Shown piece by piece: positions 1 to 13,256 of a stretch of 64,000 nucleotides of DNA; the stretch's first letter is position 1, and each line of letters opens with the position of its first letter. The notes under the pieces were generated by a model, which was given only the letters and a program-made list of their open reading frames with translations, was not told the DNA's origin and did no database searches. The DNA is from Primulina eburnea. Taxonomy: Eukaryota > Streptophyta > Magnoliopsida > Lamiales > Gesneriaceae. Location: positions 40,308,051-40,372,050 of the forward strand of contig NC_133108.1 of assembly GCF_022965805.1 (NCBI RefSeq), given 5' to 3'. Made by a program: the position numbers and the translations under genes.

Positions 1-315
1 AAATAGAAATGCTTGTGCCATTTAAATTAATGGTAAAAAAAAAACACGAGATCTTATTACATAAAGAAAATGAAATAATATAATGTGGTCGATTGGATGA
101 TAAAACAAGTTATTGTGGAGTGGTCTCACGCTTTTCATGTCCCACACCAAATAGCATATGCCGTGTTTCCCAGCCCAATCTTCCCGAAGGTGCCTATTGA
201 ATGGTATTCGTTCTCAATTTCAATTTTTTGTATAATTATTGTTTTCTTCCTTTATGACAATTTATTTTATTCAACGATCTATTATCTTAATTTTCACAAT
301 AAAATATCACAAGAA

Positions 316-533
316 CTCATGTGAGACGGTCTTACGAGATAATTTTGTGAGACGAATCTCCAACCAGACCGAAACTCACGTGAGATGGTCACATATGTTA
401 ATTTTGTGAGACGAATATTCAATCCGATCGATTCATAAAAAAATATTACTTCTTATATTAAATATATTACTTTTTTTATTTTAAGTATGAACGAATTAAC
501 CAATCTTACGGAAATAAATTTGTGTGACTGTTT
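316..533 (+). repeat. Diverged copy of GTGAGACGGTCTCAC element
   Basis: Two blocks reading roughly GTGAGACGGTCTTACGAG...TTTTGTGAGACGAAT occur in tandem (about 319-360 and 380-418), followed by the A/T-rich middle typical of this family (AAAATATTACTT...). The right end is decayed (TTTGTGTGACTGTTTAACC). It is an old, partly duplicated member of the family annotated in better-preserved form at 8887-9070 and elsewhere. The rest of 1-1680 is AT-rich intergenic DNA in which I see no gene. Confidence 0.55.
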
Positions 534-1680
534 AACCTAATAGCTTTTGAAATGTTTTATATAATATCTAAAAGACTTGTAAGATAATTTACAGTAAATT
601 TAGTCAAAAAAGTTATTTATGAGCTCGGTTATTTGTTCGTATAAGCAACGTTTATATTGTTCGCTGCATAACGCTTTGCACACAACCAGTGCTTAAATGT
701 TTGGTACACTGTTTAAAGAAACTGATACGTGTCCATATTGGTTTCATGATAAAATACCATGTGATTAATAAATTATGTCAAATTTCTAATTTTAACATGA
801 TATCAAAGATTAAGCTCATCGATATTGTGTTGGATTTCCTTATGAGTTATTTATTAATTTCTTGTAAACTTCACGTTCAAGTTGTTCATTCGTGAACGTG
901 AAATAGATGTGCTGGATTTCATACATTGTATTTCTTGGAATGAGAAATTTGTGTTTGATGTTTCATATCGATTGAATTAAGTTATTAAGAGTTATATATA
1001 TGAATTTAAACAATATTTCTCTCTTTAGCTAAATTTGGGATGAAACTTTTTTGGGCGTTATTACGTTATAAAAGAAATTAATTAATAAGAACAAAAAAGA
1101 CATCATAAAAAAATTGAGCTTTATGTAATTAAAAAATCTAATAGGTGCAAAATGCAAATGATGACATAGCATCGGCAGCAAGCTTTTTTGGCATTTGGCA
1201 GGTAGTTTTGACCACCAGAACCGCAGATTCCTTGCTTTCATCTCGAATATTCTGCAACGATCCAAAAGTATCTATTTGAAGTTTTATTTGCTTTCATATA
1301 GTAATGTTTTAAAGCCATAAATATTAATTAAAAACAACATTAAATTTGACGAGCATAAAAGGAAACAAAATTTATTTTTATTTTAAGTATCTATTTGAAT
1401 GGATTGTGAATTATGATCATCTGACTCCACGGATAATTTGTGTTTCGTAATTTGATTTTCTATATTTTCAAAATTACGTCTTCTTAGTGGTGTGTTTTGT
1501 AAATTTTGATAATTTCAATCGAGATATGACATTTTATACGTGAACGTTACGTCGATGAATCGGAAAATAATTAAATTAAAATTACAAAAAACAAACAAAG
1601 ATATCATACTCATAGAGTTTCTCTTGAAATGTTTTTTTGTGCCATGATTTTTGAAAAATGAGAAAAATAGCTGTCACGTT

Positions 1681-1960
1681 GCAGTCCACGTCACAAGCTC
1701 AGAATCCAATCACCAAGGATTGATCTGACGTGGCATCACAGGTGTCGCTCTCTCTTTCCTCGAAATTAACAACCCTAATCTTTTCCGAATTTTTATATTT
1801 ATTTATTTATTTATTTATTTTCCATATTGAATTCCATTGCTACTGAAGGAAACAACAAAGAGAAACCAAGACAAAATCTTAGCCGTTAAGATCCTAAAAC
1901 AGAGCACGCTCACCAATTCACCCTTCGTCGGGAAATTCATTAGCGCTGAAAGATCCGAGA
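1681..1960 (+). promoter_or_regulatory. DGD1 upstream region and 5' leader
   Basis: The region upstream of the DGD1 start contains a TGACGTGGCA stretch near 1727-1736 with an ACGT core, the type bound by bZIP factors, a CCAAT box near 1706, and an A/T tract of TTTA repeats (about 1790-1820) that could serve as TATA region. The leader from about 1830 to 1960 is short and purine-rich. The transcription start is not visible from sequence alone. Confidence 0.4.
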
Positions 1961-4900
1961 ATGAATTTCAAGCCGTTGGAGCCGCGCTCGGCCTCGTCGG
2001 CTGGGACGTCATCAGGCTCGGTTGTGACGGCGGAGAAAGCTTTCTCCTTCATATCCAAGGGTTGGCGAGAGGTCCGCTCCTCAGCCGACGCCGACCTGCA
2101 GCTGATCAAGAACCGAGCCAATTCCTTCAAAAATCTAGCTGACAGAGAGTTCGAGAATTTCCTCAACTCGGCTTCGAAATCACCGTTCAGTGTTCCCACG
2201 ATTACCGCGTCTGCTACCATGAGCCCTGCTCCGTACGCGGAAATGGACTTTGTGAAGAAGCTGCAGCCAAAGATTTCGGAAATCAGGCGGGCCTATTCAT
2301 CGCCGGATTTCAAGTTTTATCCGCGGCCGCTGATTAAGCTTGATTTGCCTACGATCAGGGACGCGATTGTTTCGGAGGTGGATGAGAGAGAGAGTTTGGC
2401 GAAGTGGAGTAGGGTTAGGTTTAAGGACAGGGAGAGAGAGGAGGGGCAACATGTGGAATCATGGGAGCCGATGAAGACCTTGAAGTCGAGGCTTAGAGAG
2501 TTGGAGCAAAAAAGTTCGAGTGAGATTCTGGAGGGAATTAAGAACAGCGAGTTTGTGGAGAAATTAAAATCAAGTTTGGTGAGTGTTTTTTGTTCTCTCT
2601 CTCTCTCTCTCTTTTATTAATTATTAATTTATGTGTATTTTGTATGAGAATGGTTTTTCATGTTTAGTTTGATAGAGTGATTGGGTACTAAGGATCAAGT
2701 AATATAGAATGTTGGCAGTCTTTTAATATGAAGCGGAGCTTTTGGTGTTCAAGTTATAATCTTACAAAAATGAATAAAGTAGAAGACTTAAGTTGTTATT
2801 GGAAGTGTAAATTGTTTCTCCGTAGACATGAGGATTTTCGGAGCCCCCTTTTCCTCGAAAACCCTGCAGTTACACCTGATATGATTTGAACACGATACTA
2901 TATATTGGAAGATCAATAGCTCTTCTGCTGATCTAAATCTGGTGTGGTTTGCACCAAACCCCTATCTCGTATTGCTTTAAAAGTATTAAAAATCTTAGAG
3001 CTTTCGATTCTTAAAATAATCTTTTTGCTTTTCTTCCTAGTTCCTACTATCTGTAACTCTGTTATATGGCTTTTATTCAGTTTTTTTTGCTTTACAGCTA
3101 AGCATGGGTATTCTATGTGTTCAGCCACAATCAAGTTTTCTGATTATCATGGTCATTCCTTCTGAGAAGTTACTGTGTTTTATATCAACTTCAAGTGCGC
3201 CATTTTGTTGAGTGCATTTCTTGTTGTAAATTGATTTGAACTGCTTCATTTGGTTTCATTTTGTTATCTATTTGACACTAGATTTCTTGGACCAATTTTT
3301 CTTCTATATTTCGCAGAAAGCAATTTGCAAGGATCCAAATGAGTCAAAGGTTGGTACATTTTTCAGAACCTATATGTTCACAAGAATTTTTTAAAATATT
3401 TCTTGCATTCTGAATTTTCTAGAATTACTACCTGTGTGTTTAGCTGAAAGAGAAGAAATATGATGTTAACAAGTCTAGATATTTGATTTCATTAACTAAA
3501 TATAATCAAGTGGTAATTTGACAACTTTCCTCGAAGAGTCATTAAATGTTGTACGGTCAATTCATCCATTACATGCTCTCACATATCAAATTTCCACCAC
3601 TTTACTAAATGGTTTCTCTTCTTTTTTCATCTACCTGATTCAGGATGTTCCACCCCTGGACGTGCCAGAACTGCTAGCATGTTTAGTTAGGCAGTCTAGT
3701 CCCTTACTGGATCAACTCGGCATTAATAAAGGTACTCAGCTTTTTATGCGATAAGTTTTATTCTATCTTATTGTTAGCTTGAAAATTTGATTAAAATGCC
3801 AAACATTTGATTTTTTTTATCTAATTGATTATTTTACTTGTCAAGTTTATTTTTATTTCACGTTTTCTGTTATAATACGATTTTGTTGATTTCTTCTGGG
3901 CTATATTTACAGTTTCTTTTTTCATTCAATTTAGTTGGCATCTATGACAATAGACCTAGCAACTTGCTCTTTCTGGTCAACGAAAGTCGACTTTAGGTTG
4001 ATTGCAGGCAGTGAGGGACATGTCTGAAGCTGATTTTAGTAAGAATCAGCTGCGGACTCTCCATCTTTCACATACTAAGGTCGTGAAGTCTAGGAGTACT
4101 TTCTTAAATTCGGATGCATCTGTACTCACATTCTCATTATCCCTGGAGATGATATATCCTTACATGGTCTACAAATGAGGACAATTTCAATAATTAGGAC
4201 ACAAATCTTTTTAATCACTAATCTGGCTATATCCCTTCTTGCTTTTTGGTAAGAATCAGCTTTGGTAATAGGCACTGTAATGTTTAAACATCGGAATCTT
4301 GAAAAATTACCTGTTGTATTGCAGCAGCTAAATCTTGACCAATACTTCTGCATCGAGTTGTCTTATAAAAATTTTTGCATTTTTTTAATGACTTGCACCT
4401 CATCCATGTTGTCAATGTTTTTTCCCAGGTTCTTTTCTGTTTATAGAGTGACTTCCTATATAAAAGTTCAGTTGTTCAAAAGCTGTTTTGGGAACCAATA
4501 AAATCTCTCTATTCTTGTTCAGTCAATTGAGGGTGGTAAATTGGTGTTGGGTTTTCTCAGGGTTTTCCAAGTTGAGTCTTTGCTTCAATAATGTTGCTGT
4601 GAATACCTTTATCTTGGCTTTATATATCATTCTGGACTCTTTATGGGATGCTTACTGTTGTATTCATGGCATTTTTAATTTTGGTGGCAGGAATATCAGA
4701 CAAGATAGTGGAAAGCCTGTGCAGCAAACGCAAAAGTCAACTTGTTTTTCGTTCGATGCCTTCAGGAGAGTCACCTATTGTTGAAAGCGAGAACATCAAT
4801 GATGAGTTAGATCTGAGGATAGCCAGCGTTCTGCAAAGTACAGGGCATTGCTACGAAGGCGGCTTTTGGAGTGATGTAGGAAAAAATGATGCTTCTGATA

Positions 4901-7443
4901 AGAAGAGACACGTGGCAATTGTCACCACTGCCAGTCTTCCTTGGATGACAGGAACGGCTGTAAATCCGCTCTTCCGAGCTGCATATTTAGCAAAATCAGC
5001 GGAGCAAAATGTTACACTCTTGGTTCCATGGCTTTCTAAATCAGATCAAGTGCTTGTTTATCCCAACAATCTTACTTTTAGCTCCCCTGAGGAGCAGGAA
5101 AGTTATATACATCGTTGGCTTGAGGAAAGGGTTGGTTTTAAGGCTGAATTCAAGATATCATTTTATCCTGGAAAGGTATTTTCTGAAAGTTATGTTTTTC
5201 ATGAGCTTGCATTCATTATGCTGAGCTAAAATAACTCGTGGGATGGTGCTATAAAACTTTTCTGCATCTGCTTATCTAAAATACTAACTACAGTCAAACA
5301 CCAGATTGTATGTCTATTTGGGATTTAGTTTATCGCTGGCCAAAATTTATAATTCAGAAATTTTAATAATTTAGGACGTGTAAATTTCATTAATCTCTGT
5401 GAACATGGTTGGGCTCTGTCTATACAATTCTCATATAGCTTCAGCTCTTTGATTCATCATTTACCTTTCTTGTTGATGTCCTTAGTTCTCAAAATCAAGG
5501 CGGAGTATTATACCAGCTGGAGATACGTCTCAGTTTATATCTTCAAAAGATGCTGACATTGCAATCCTTGAAGAACCGGAACACTTGAACTGGTATCATC
5601 ATGGGAAACGGTGGACGGATAAATTCAACCATGTGGTTGGGGTTGTTCACACAAATTATTTGGAATACATTAAAAGGGAGAGGAATGGTGCTCTCCAAGC
5701 TTTTTTTGTCAAGCACATCAACAATTGGGTTGTGAGAGCTTACTGTCACAAGGTTCTGCTCTTAATTAAATTAGTTTTCTCTGAGTACTTCCTGATCCTT
5801 GTCTACACCACTCTAATGTAATCATGTATTTCAACAAATTAATTGGATACCTAAAAATGAGTTCTGCTTCTGGTTTATGGGCCAATTTAAAGTCCGGGTC
5901 TGTTAATAATTATGGAGGTCATTGCTCTCTGTAGGTTCTCCGCCTTTCTGCTGCTACTCAGGATTTGCCCAAGTCTGTAATTTGCAATGTTCATGGTGTA
6001 AATCCAAAGTTCTTAAAGATTGGAGAGAAGGTAGCTGCTGAAAAGGAGTCTGGGCAGCAGACCTTTTCGAAGGGAGCATATTTCTTAGGCAAAATGGTTT
6101 GGGCAAAAGGGTACAAGGAGCTTATTGATTTGCTAGCAAAACACAGAACAGACCTTGACGGCTTCAACTTGGATGTATATGGTAACGGAGAGGATGCTCA
6201 CGAAGTTCAGAGCACAGCCAAAAAGCTTAATTTAAATGTCAACTTCATGAAAGGCATAGACCATGCAGATGATTCCCTTCACGGGTAAGTGTCGAATAAT
6301 CTTTTCATCAGGCGTATGCATATCACTCATGTTCAACTTTTGGCTTCTTGAAGTGATTTGTGTCCTCTCTTGTCACACGAAGGAATTCTCTCCGGTTTTC
6401 GTCAAGAATTTAATATTATCCATTAAAAACATTAAATCATGATGCAGTTCATCTTTTAATGGGGTTTCTGTTAGATTATATAATCTATTCTCTGCCAAAT
6501 TTGACTTATTCAAATATCAAGATGGGTAAGTATACCATGCAAAAAATCAGTACCTTGGGTTGTTCGAATCATGAAGCATAGCTTCAAAATTGTCTAAGCT
6601 AAAATAAATGTGGTGGCGTGGCGTCCATTAATTGCTGATTAAGTGCATTAGGACATTGTTACAATGCAGATTACTGAAATAAATCACCTTTTGGAACCTT
6701 GTGCTATCTATTTGAAGAAAAGCACAGACCGGGTTTGCCCTGGCTCCCAAGCAAACTTGAATTAGTCAGCTTTCGTAACCTTGCCAACTCCAATTCGTTC
6801 AAGCTGTCAACTCGATTTCTTGATCAATTCTGAACACTCGGATATTACCTAAAATGATGGTCATAACTCGTCTGATTGTTTTATATTTTTAAATATTTGT
6901 TTTGCCTGCAGCTACAAGATCTTCATCAACCCTAGTATCAGCGACGTACTCTGCACCGCTACAGCTGAGGCCCTTGCCATGGGTAAATTTGTTGTTTGTG
7001 CTGACCACCCATCAAACGAGTTCTTCAGGTCATTCCCCAATTGTTTGACTTACAAAACGCCTGAAGACTTTGTTGCGAAAGTGAAAGAAGCTATGGCCAA
7101 CGAACCCCAGCCTCTCACTACCGAGCAAATCTACAACCTTTCATGGGAAGCTGCCACTCAGAGATTCATGGAATATTCAGAGCTCGACAAGGTCTTGAAC
7201 AATACGCACAACACATATACCCAAGGAAATCACAATGGTAATATTAAAAAATCAACCTCATTGCCCAACGTGTCGGAAATGGTCGATGGTTCATTGGCTT
7301 TTGCCCATCATTGTCTCACTGGAAACGAGTTTCTTAGACTGTGTACGGGTGCCACCCCTGGAACGAGGGACTACAACAGTCAGCATTGCCAAGATCTTCA
7401 TCTCTTGCCACCACAGGTAGAGAACCCGATTTATGGCTGGTAG
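1961..7443 (+). CDS. DGD1: Digalactosyldiacylglycerol synthase 1, chloroplastic
   Basis: DGD1 transfers galactose from UDP-galactose to MGDG, making DGDG at the chloroplast outer envelope. Seven exons join in one frame: 1961-2578, 3317-3349, 3644-3731, 4691-5175, 5486-5752, 5935-6284, 6912-7443, giving 2373 nt or 790 residues (Arabidopsis DGD1 is about 808). Roughly the first 300 residues are the N-terminal extension that separates DGD1 from the shorter DGD2. The GT4 glycosyltransferase part starts near residue 319 (RHVAIVTTASLPWMTGTAVNP). It continues through the HGKRWTDKFNHVVG and GKMVWAKGYKEL blocks to the sugar-nucleotide motif near residue 629 (ATAEALAMGKFVVCADHPSN). The protein ends in a conserved PI(Y/F)GW-type tail. 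The start at 1961 precedes a Ser-rich stretch and SKGWREV. All splice sites are GT-AG and no exon is broken, so the gene looks functional. Confidence 0.97.
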
Positions 7444-7730
7444 ATAGGCAGTTAACTAAGTTGTCAACCACTTTACGTCTGATACATATGTCATATTTTT
7501 AGGGGTATTACATTAGCTTGGAGTTAATGTAATTCGGTTTTGTTTTGTTCTGTTCTTTTTTTTCTTTGTTTTTACTTCTGTAGTTATGTAAGTGTAAACT
7601 GCTGTGACAGACAGTTAAATGTAAATATAAGCATAATTTGAATTAGGTGAAATGGCCCGCCTCTAATTTTTCTCTACTCGCTTAATTTTTTTTATGAATA
7701 TTCTCAAGATTAGTTAAATTCAGTCACCAT

Positions 7731-8266
7731 TAGAGGTGAGCATTCGGTTAATTCGATTACCGACCGAACCGAAATATTTAGCCATAACCGAACTGATCGA
7801 ATTAATTTTCATAACCGATGAAAACCGAACCGAATTAAAATCGGTTAATTCGGTCGGTAACCGAATTAACCGATTAGTTCAAAAAAATTGTGATTTAACT
7901 CTAATTATATTATGTAATTTTTTTGAAAACTACACATTACACAAATGTATAAAAACAAAAAATCACACACATCACAAATGTATAAGTTTTATTTGAACAT
8001 AATTAATACATATTATATCGATTTTAAAATTAAAATATTTATAAAAATTGATAAATAAAAAAATTTATTAAATAATAATATTTATTATATCGATTAATTC
8101 GGTTAACCGATTTCAAAATTTTGAAAACCGTAACCAAACCGAATTAACCGATATAACCGAAATTTTAAAATTTGAAAATCGAATTGCCGAAATAACCGAA
8201 CCGAATTTCCGAATTGGTTCGGTTCGGTCGATTAATTCGGTTTAACCGAACTCTTTCTCACCCCTG
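7731..8266. mobile_element. Non-autonomous hAT-like element (MITE)
   Basis: The left end TAGAGGTGAGCATTCGGTT and the reverse complement of the right end (CAGGGGTGAGAAAGAGTTCGGTT) form imperfect terminal inverted repeats starting with the YAG typical of hAT elements. The flanking 8-mers are GTCACCAT (7723-7730) and GTCACCAC (8267-8274), a near-perfect 8-bp target duplication. The interior is dense in AACCGAATTAACCG/CGGTTAATTCGGTT units on both strands and has no transposase. It lies about 290 bp downstream of the DGD1 stop. Confidence 0.75.
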
Positions 8267-8886
8267 GTCACCACCACCATTTGTTCGAGAGAGTGGCATG
8301 TGTTCAAGTCCATGTATAAGCAAAAAATTCCCCATCCCAATTTTGTAATAATAAAAAAGAAGATTAGTTAAATTCATATACGTATATCTTTGGCGCAAAG
8401 ACTGGAACAGGTTGTGGGAATGATATTTGAAGACTTAACAATGAGGAAGATATTGATTTTTCTATTTTTGAAACTGGAAATACTATATTAACTGAATTTT
8501 TATGAATTTCCTTTTTTTTTTTATTTTTGCACATAATTTTTTATGAAATTTTGAATCAAAACCTTATGAAAATTGTAATAATCAAACAGAATATATAAAA
8601 ATCGAAACAATGGAAATTATCAAAATAACCATACTAGTTGGAATGATCGTACGAAATTAAAAATTATTTGTTCTCACCTTGTGTTTGGTTTTGAGAGGAA
8701 AAAAAAACCAAATTTTAGTATCCGCTATTTTTAAAATTAATTGTTTGAGGTAAATAAATTTGGTTTAATAATATTTTAGCTGACTAAATCAAATAAACCA
8801 TTGATGTGATCCTGAATATTGAGAAGATTAGATAGTATGAATCATGCCAAATATACTGTAACTCGGTTCTTTAATATCTACAAATT

Positions 8887-9070
8887 TGGCAAAAACTTGT
8901 GTGAGATGGTCTCACGTGTCGTATTTTGTGAGACGAATATCTTATTTAGGTCATCCATGAAAAATTATTACTTTTTATGCTAGGAGTATTACTTTTTATT
9001 GTGAATATCGGTATAGTTGACCCGTCTTACAGATAAAGATTCGTGTGACCGTCTCACAAGATACCTACTC
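8887..9070 (+). repeat. GTGAGACGGTCTCAC element, copy B
   Basis: A full-length copy of about 180 bp. It opens with GGCAAAAACTTGTGTGAGAYGGTCTCAC, continues with TTTTGTGAGACGAATATCTTATTT..GGTCATCCATGAAAAA, a TATTACTTTTTATGCTAGGAGTATTACTTTTTATTGTGAATAT centre, a TTGACCCGTCTTACAGATAAAGATTCGTG segment, and closes with GACCGTCTCACAAGATACCTACTC. Both ends carry the palindromic GTGAGACSGTCTCAC box. The rest of 8275-10518 is AT-rich intergenic DNA with no gene visible. Confidence 0.75.
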
Positions 9071-10524
9071 CTACAATTTTATTAAAAAAATTTAATAATT
9101 TACTCACATTTGTTTTTTTCTGTGAAATATAAAAATTAGTACATCGGATATTTTTTCAGGTCATGTGGAGGTAGGGTTCTTGAATCATTCCATATGATAT
9201 GTTGCAATAATGAATTGCTGACATTGACCGATGAGAATGTTCTATTAACATTTTGTGGAACCTTCCCTTCTAAAATTTAATGCTCCATAGTTCAAGCAAT
9301 ATAAATTGTATCCCATGCTTTAAATATATTAAAAGAGAGTTGCTGATTTGACTTGAAAATAAATATATTGTATATACATAGTTAATTATATATAATCAAT
9401 AAACAATTATTTTCACGATTTAACAATTTTTTTCTCAATACAGTTATTTCATTTCAAATTTACTCAATTGAGATTCCTACAAAAATACAAGTCACAGATT
9501 TTTTTAGATTTTTTCCAGCCTACTTGCTTGAGAATTGAAGTGGGAAACAACTCGATATTCCTCTATGTGCTAATATGCCTCTTTTTTGGGGCCTTCTGAA
9601 TTTTTTTAATTTAAATTTTTAATCAGTTGCAAGTTGGAATTCCCTCGATCGAGTTAGATAACCATTTTGTCAAATATTTTGTTTAGATTCATTAAATTAT
9701 GCATCATTCGATACGATATTTTGCATTTTTTAATTTTATTTTTATCAAAGTTTGTTGATTTTTTTTTTAAAAATATTTTATGAAGAAAACACATGAAAGC
9801 TTAAAACACCACCTATATATTCCAATAGTTTTTGCATGCAGGAGTAATGCTAATATGTATATTATTTACAATTTATTAACAAGTACTTCAAAATATACAA
9901 ACAATTCGTAAGTTATTGGGGAAAAATATTTTAATAAAAAAATATTTTTTAATTTAAATAATTATTATGCTACAAGTTGTTCATTATATATTTATTAATA
10001 GTATTATTATTATTATTTATCATCATTGCTATTTTTTATTACTAATGATATATTTTTGAAGTACTATATATATAATATTATGTTCTATCTTATTATTAAA
10101 TATATTGTCATCATCATCACTATTAAGTTATCATATTTTATTTTAATTTATCAATAATGATGGTTGTCATTTTATTTACTATTATAATCACGATTATAAT
10201 TACTCATATTAGTAATATTTATTTTCATGCTCTTATCATATAATGCCCCGAAATTAGTTAGTAAATCATTTAAAGACCAGTCTGGAATTAAATTGATAGA
10301 TATTGAAAAAAAAAAGAATAAAAAAAGAAAGAGAACAATTTAATGAAAATAAAAAATAGAAATTAAATTGAGAATAGCTATTCCCATAAGCTTTGGTGTG
10401 TACAAAGTATAGTCGGGAATGCTCGTTCTATTCTCATCTCATTCCCTCTAATATATATATCATGGCTCATCCATTTCACCCGGATCGCATCAATATATAT
10501 ATCATGGCATCGGTACATAAACAC

Positions 10525-11151
10525 TGAAAGTTTCGTTTCCACAGTGTATGAAAAATACGGTTAAGAGTTACGTGTATCAGATTGTAGGTGTTGTCTGTAG
10601 GTGTTGTAACACTCACGACAACATGCCTCAGGGCAAAACAATTCACTAGAAAAACTTGTAAGTTTACAGAAACCGATACTAGTGAAAGACGAAAACAACT
10701 CCCTCATATAGGCGAGTGACAAATTGCATCCTATACTTCTAACAAACCGTATAACCAAAAACTCAAAGGATGCATAAACTGAGAAGTGAAAAATCTTCAG
10801 AAATCAACACACTAATCAAAACAGTGATTAGGTGAAGTCTTCAAATGTTGACAGCACTTCACAGCGACACAATAACGTAGCAGCTTCGTCTCTCGCACCA
10901 CGAAAATATTAAATCTCATCTCTATATATATCATCTCTTCGCAAACCCTATTAAGCATAGAAAAAGAGTTTATTAGGAAACAAACTCTTTTAACCAATGA
11001 TATCACATCTTAGAGATATTTTCACTTCTTAAAGATATCATGTATCATATCAACCCTAGATTTATATCATATATTAAATCTTATATCTAGAAAGGCAAAA
11101 TACTAGAGATATTCAATTAAGGAGGGAATATCAAGGAATAAATTCCTTTCA
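10525..11151 (-). repeat. 3' LTR of the copia element (shortened copy)
   Basis: A 627-bp LTR with TGAAAG/CTTTCA ends. Compared with the LTR at 19435 it matches throughout but lacks two blocks: about 98 bp after CAACATGC (near 10625) and about 38 bp after CAATAACG (near 10879). It also has two extra bases in a TA run (near 10926). The first missing block is bounded by ATGC in the longer copy, which fits deletion at microhomology after insertion. Confidence 0.9.
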
Positions 11152-11165
11152 ATCTCCCCCTTTTT
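11152..11165 (-). other. Polypurine tract of the copia element
   Basis: Directly inside the 3' LTR the minus strand reads GCAAAAAGGGGGAGA, ending at or one base before the LTR TG. This is the expected position and composition of the plus-strand DNA priming site. Confidence 0.85.
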
Positions 11166-11394
11166 GCCTTTCTGGACAAAACAAATCACAGTTGGTTATA
11201 TGGCTCAACTCCCCCTGAGTTACTCCCCCTGAGTTAGCAACCCAGTCTTTCAGCCAACTTCTGTTGACTCCCCCTGAAAACAAGCGTGGTTAAAAGCAGA
11301 TGTTGTGTGACAGATGTTGCAACATTCAATGTATAACATTCAAATCAAATCAGGGCAGATCATGATCATAATACATTTCTAACAACTATTATCA

Positions 11395-13256
11395 TCACTC
11401 ATTACTGCCATCATCATCATCTGCTCCAGTATCCACATCCTCATCAGCAACATCAGCCTCATTAGCAACATCCTCATCATCTGCCTTGTTTACACCACTG
11501 GGACCAGCAGCGTCAGCATCCACTCCCCCTTTTTGTCCAGAATGGAGACTCACAGCAAGTAAAAGCTCATAATCTGCCACTTGGTGTTCATAATGGTCAA
11601 TGGTCTTTTGAGCATTGTCAATCTGTTGGCGAGCAAATGCCATTTGTTGTCGACCATAGGTGATTTGATCACGAATGTATGAGATAGCGAATGTAACATA
11701 ACCAGCAGGAGGTGCGGGTGGCAGGTTAGTCAAATCAGGCATAGAATCAGATGTTGTGTCAGCAGTGTGGCCAACATCGGCAGCAGCACTCAACTCCACC
11801 CAAGGTAAATCGAATTTTCTGGTGCCTTTCAAGTAAGCTGGTGAAATTTTCAGGGAATCACCAACGGGGCAGAGGTCTTCATCAATGTTCGCAATGAACC
11901 CTTGAGATTCCAAGATGGCATAGATTAACGATGGGTAAGGCAGCTTAGTCTTCTTGAAGTCCCCTTCAGCATATTGCAATGTATTCTGGAAGATCAGCTT
12001 CCCAAAGTTAAAGGCACGACCTGTGCCAATAGCAAACAACACAAGGGCTTGCGATCTGGTCACCGTAGATGAATTTGTTGATGGAGTCCAATTCCAGATC
12101 GAGGTCTTGTGCAAGACAGAGTAGAAGGATGTGAGTTTGGCAGCACTCATCTTCTGGGGATGGTCAGGGAACACTGTGGTCATGCCACCAGTGAGTACAG
12201 AAATGACAGCATGGATGTCAGGTATTTCTTCACCTTCCTCAACATCAGGAGTATGGTAGAACGCATTGATCACCGAAGGTGAGAAGTTGTAGATGCGATC
12301 ACGAACATAGACTCTCCCATATTTCACCGAGTCTTCATCTGCCACACTTCTCAAGAGATTGCAGTAAAATTCTAACACAGCTCGGCGGCAGTAGGGCATC
12401 ACAGTGGTGACAGTGGATAGTAGCTTTCGCTTCTTCAAAAATGCGATCAGATTATATCTCCCATACGCGTCAACATCAATGTTTTTCTCCTCAATCAGCT
12501 CTCGGGAAATAAATAGAGGCCACAATTCCAGAGCAGACTCAGAATAAAATTGGGGCGAGAATGACTTACTGAGATCATAGTCAATAGAGTCAGTGTTGTC
12601 CTCGGTGTCGGCAACATCCTCAGCAACACCTACATCAGCAGCAGCAACTTCCTCGGAAGACTCACTTTCATCAGACCCACTATCTTCCGATTCACCATCA
12701 TCCTGTTCCTCGGACTCAAAATCAGATACCGAGGATGAGGAGGAATCAGTGGCAGCTCCAGGCTGATTTTGTTCAAATTCCTTCATCATTTCGGGGTCAG
12801 GTTCATCTTCATCAGGAATTGTTTTCTTGGCGGCCTTTTCATCTTTGAGTTGAGCAAGAAACTCGGCCAAAGATTGTTCATCTTCCTCGGGTTCGGCAGA
12901 GGGTTCTTTCTCACCCACATTTTGAGGAACAGTGACAGGGGATTTCTTATGAGCACTAGAGGTAGACCCGGTTTCTTTAGCAGCAACTGTTGGTTTGGGG
13001 CGAGCCACCAACTCAAAATCATCATCAGCAGAGTCATCTCCTTGTTTAGGGCTTCAAAATCTGGTGGATTCTCAACATCGATTTCATTCCCAGTTTCACC
13101 CGGGGCGATAATTTCCAAAGGAGTCGGTTGTTCGGGTACAACCACAATTTCCATACCCGCAACACCGATTTCGGCTGTGGGTGTTGGGTCAGGTGATTTG
13201 TCGCCCATGCTAGCAGCCATTTCACTCCTGATATCTTGAGGGTCGAATTCAGCCAT
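11395..13256 (-). pseudogene. Env-like second ORF of the copia element, one frameshift
   Basis: A minus-strand ORF downstream of pol, starting at the ATG at 13256 (MAEFDPQD). Frame is lost between about 13055 and 13011, after the NPPDFE segment. It then runs open for about 538 codons to the stop at 11395. The visible parts are a Pro/Glu-rich N-terminus, a long acidic Ser/Asp/Glu region, a globular middle (about residues 150-400 of the open part, with WPLFISRELIEEKNI and YCRRAVLEFYCNLL), and a strongly acidic tail rich in ADVADED. The middle resembles the domain often named 'putative plant transposon protein', found in env-like ORFs of SIRE-type elements. Function is unknown. I see no clear transmembrane segment in the open part, so 'env' is a positional label. 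A spliced rather than broken ORF cannot be excluded. Confidence 0.7.

Noticed and set aside
1918..2220. Minus-strand open frame opposite DGD1 exon 1
   Set aside because: Shadow of the GC-rich DGD1 first exon; no independent support.
4008..4079. Possible extra DGD1 exon (an open stretch after ATTGCAG with AAG before GT)
   Set aside because: Its predicted residues do not resemble DGD1, and joining exon 3 (3731) directly to 4691 restores the conserved sequence and frame.
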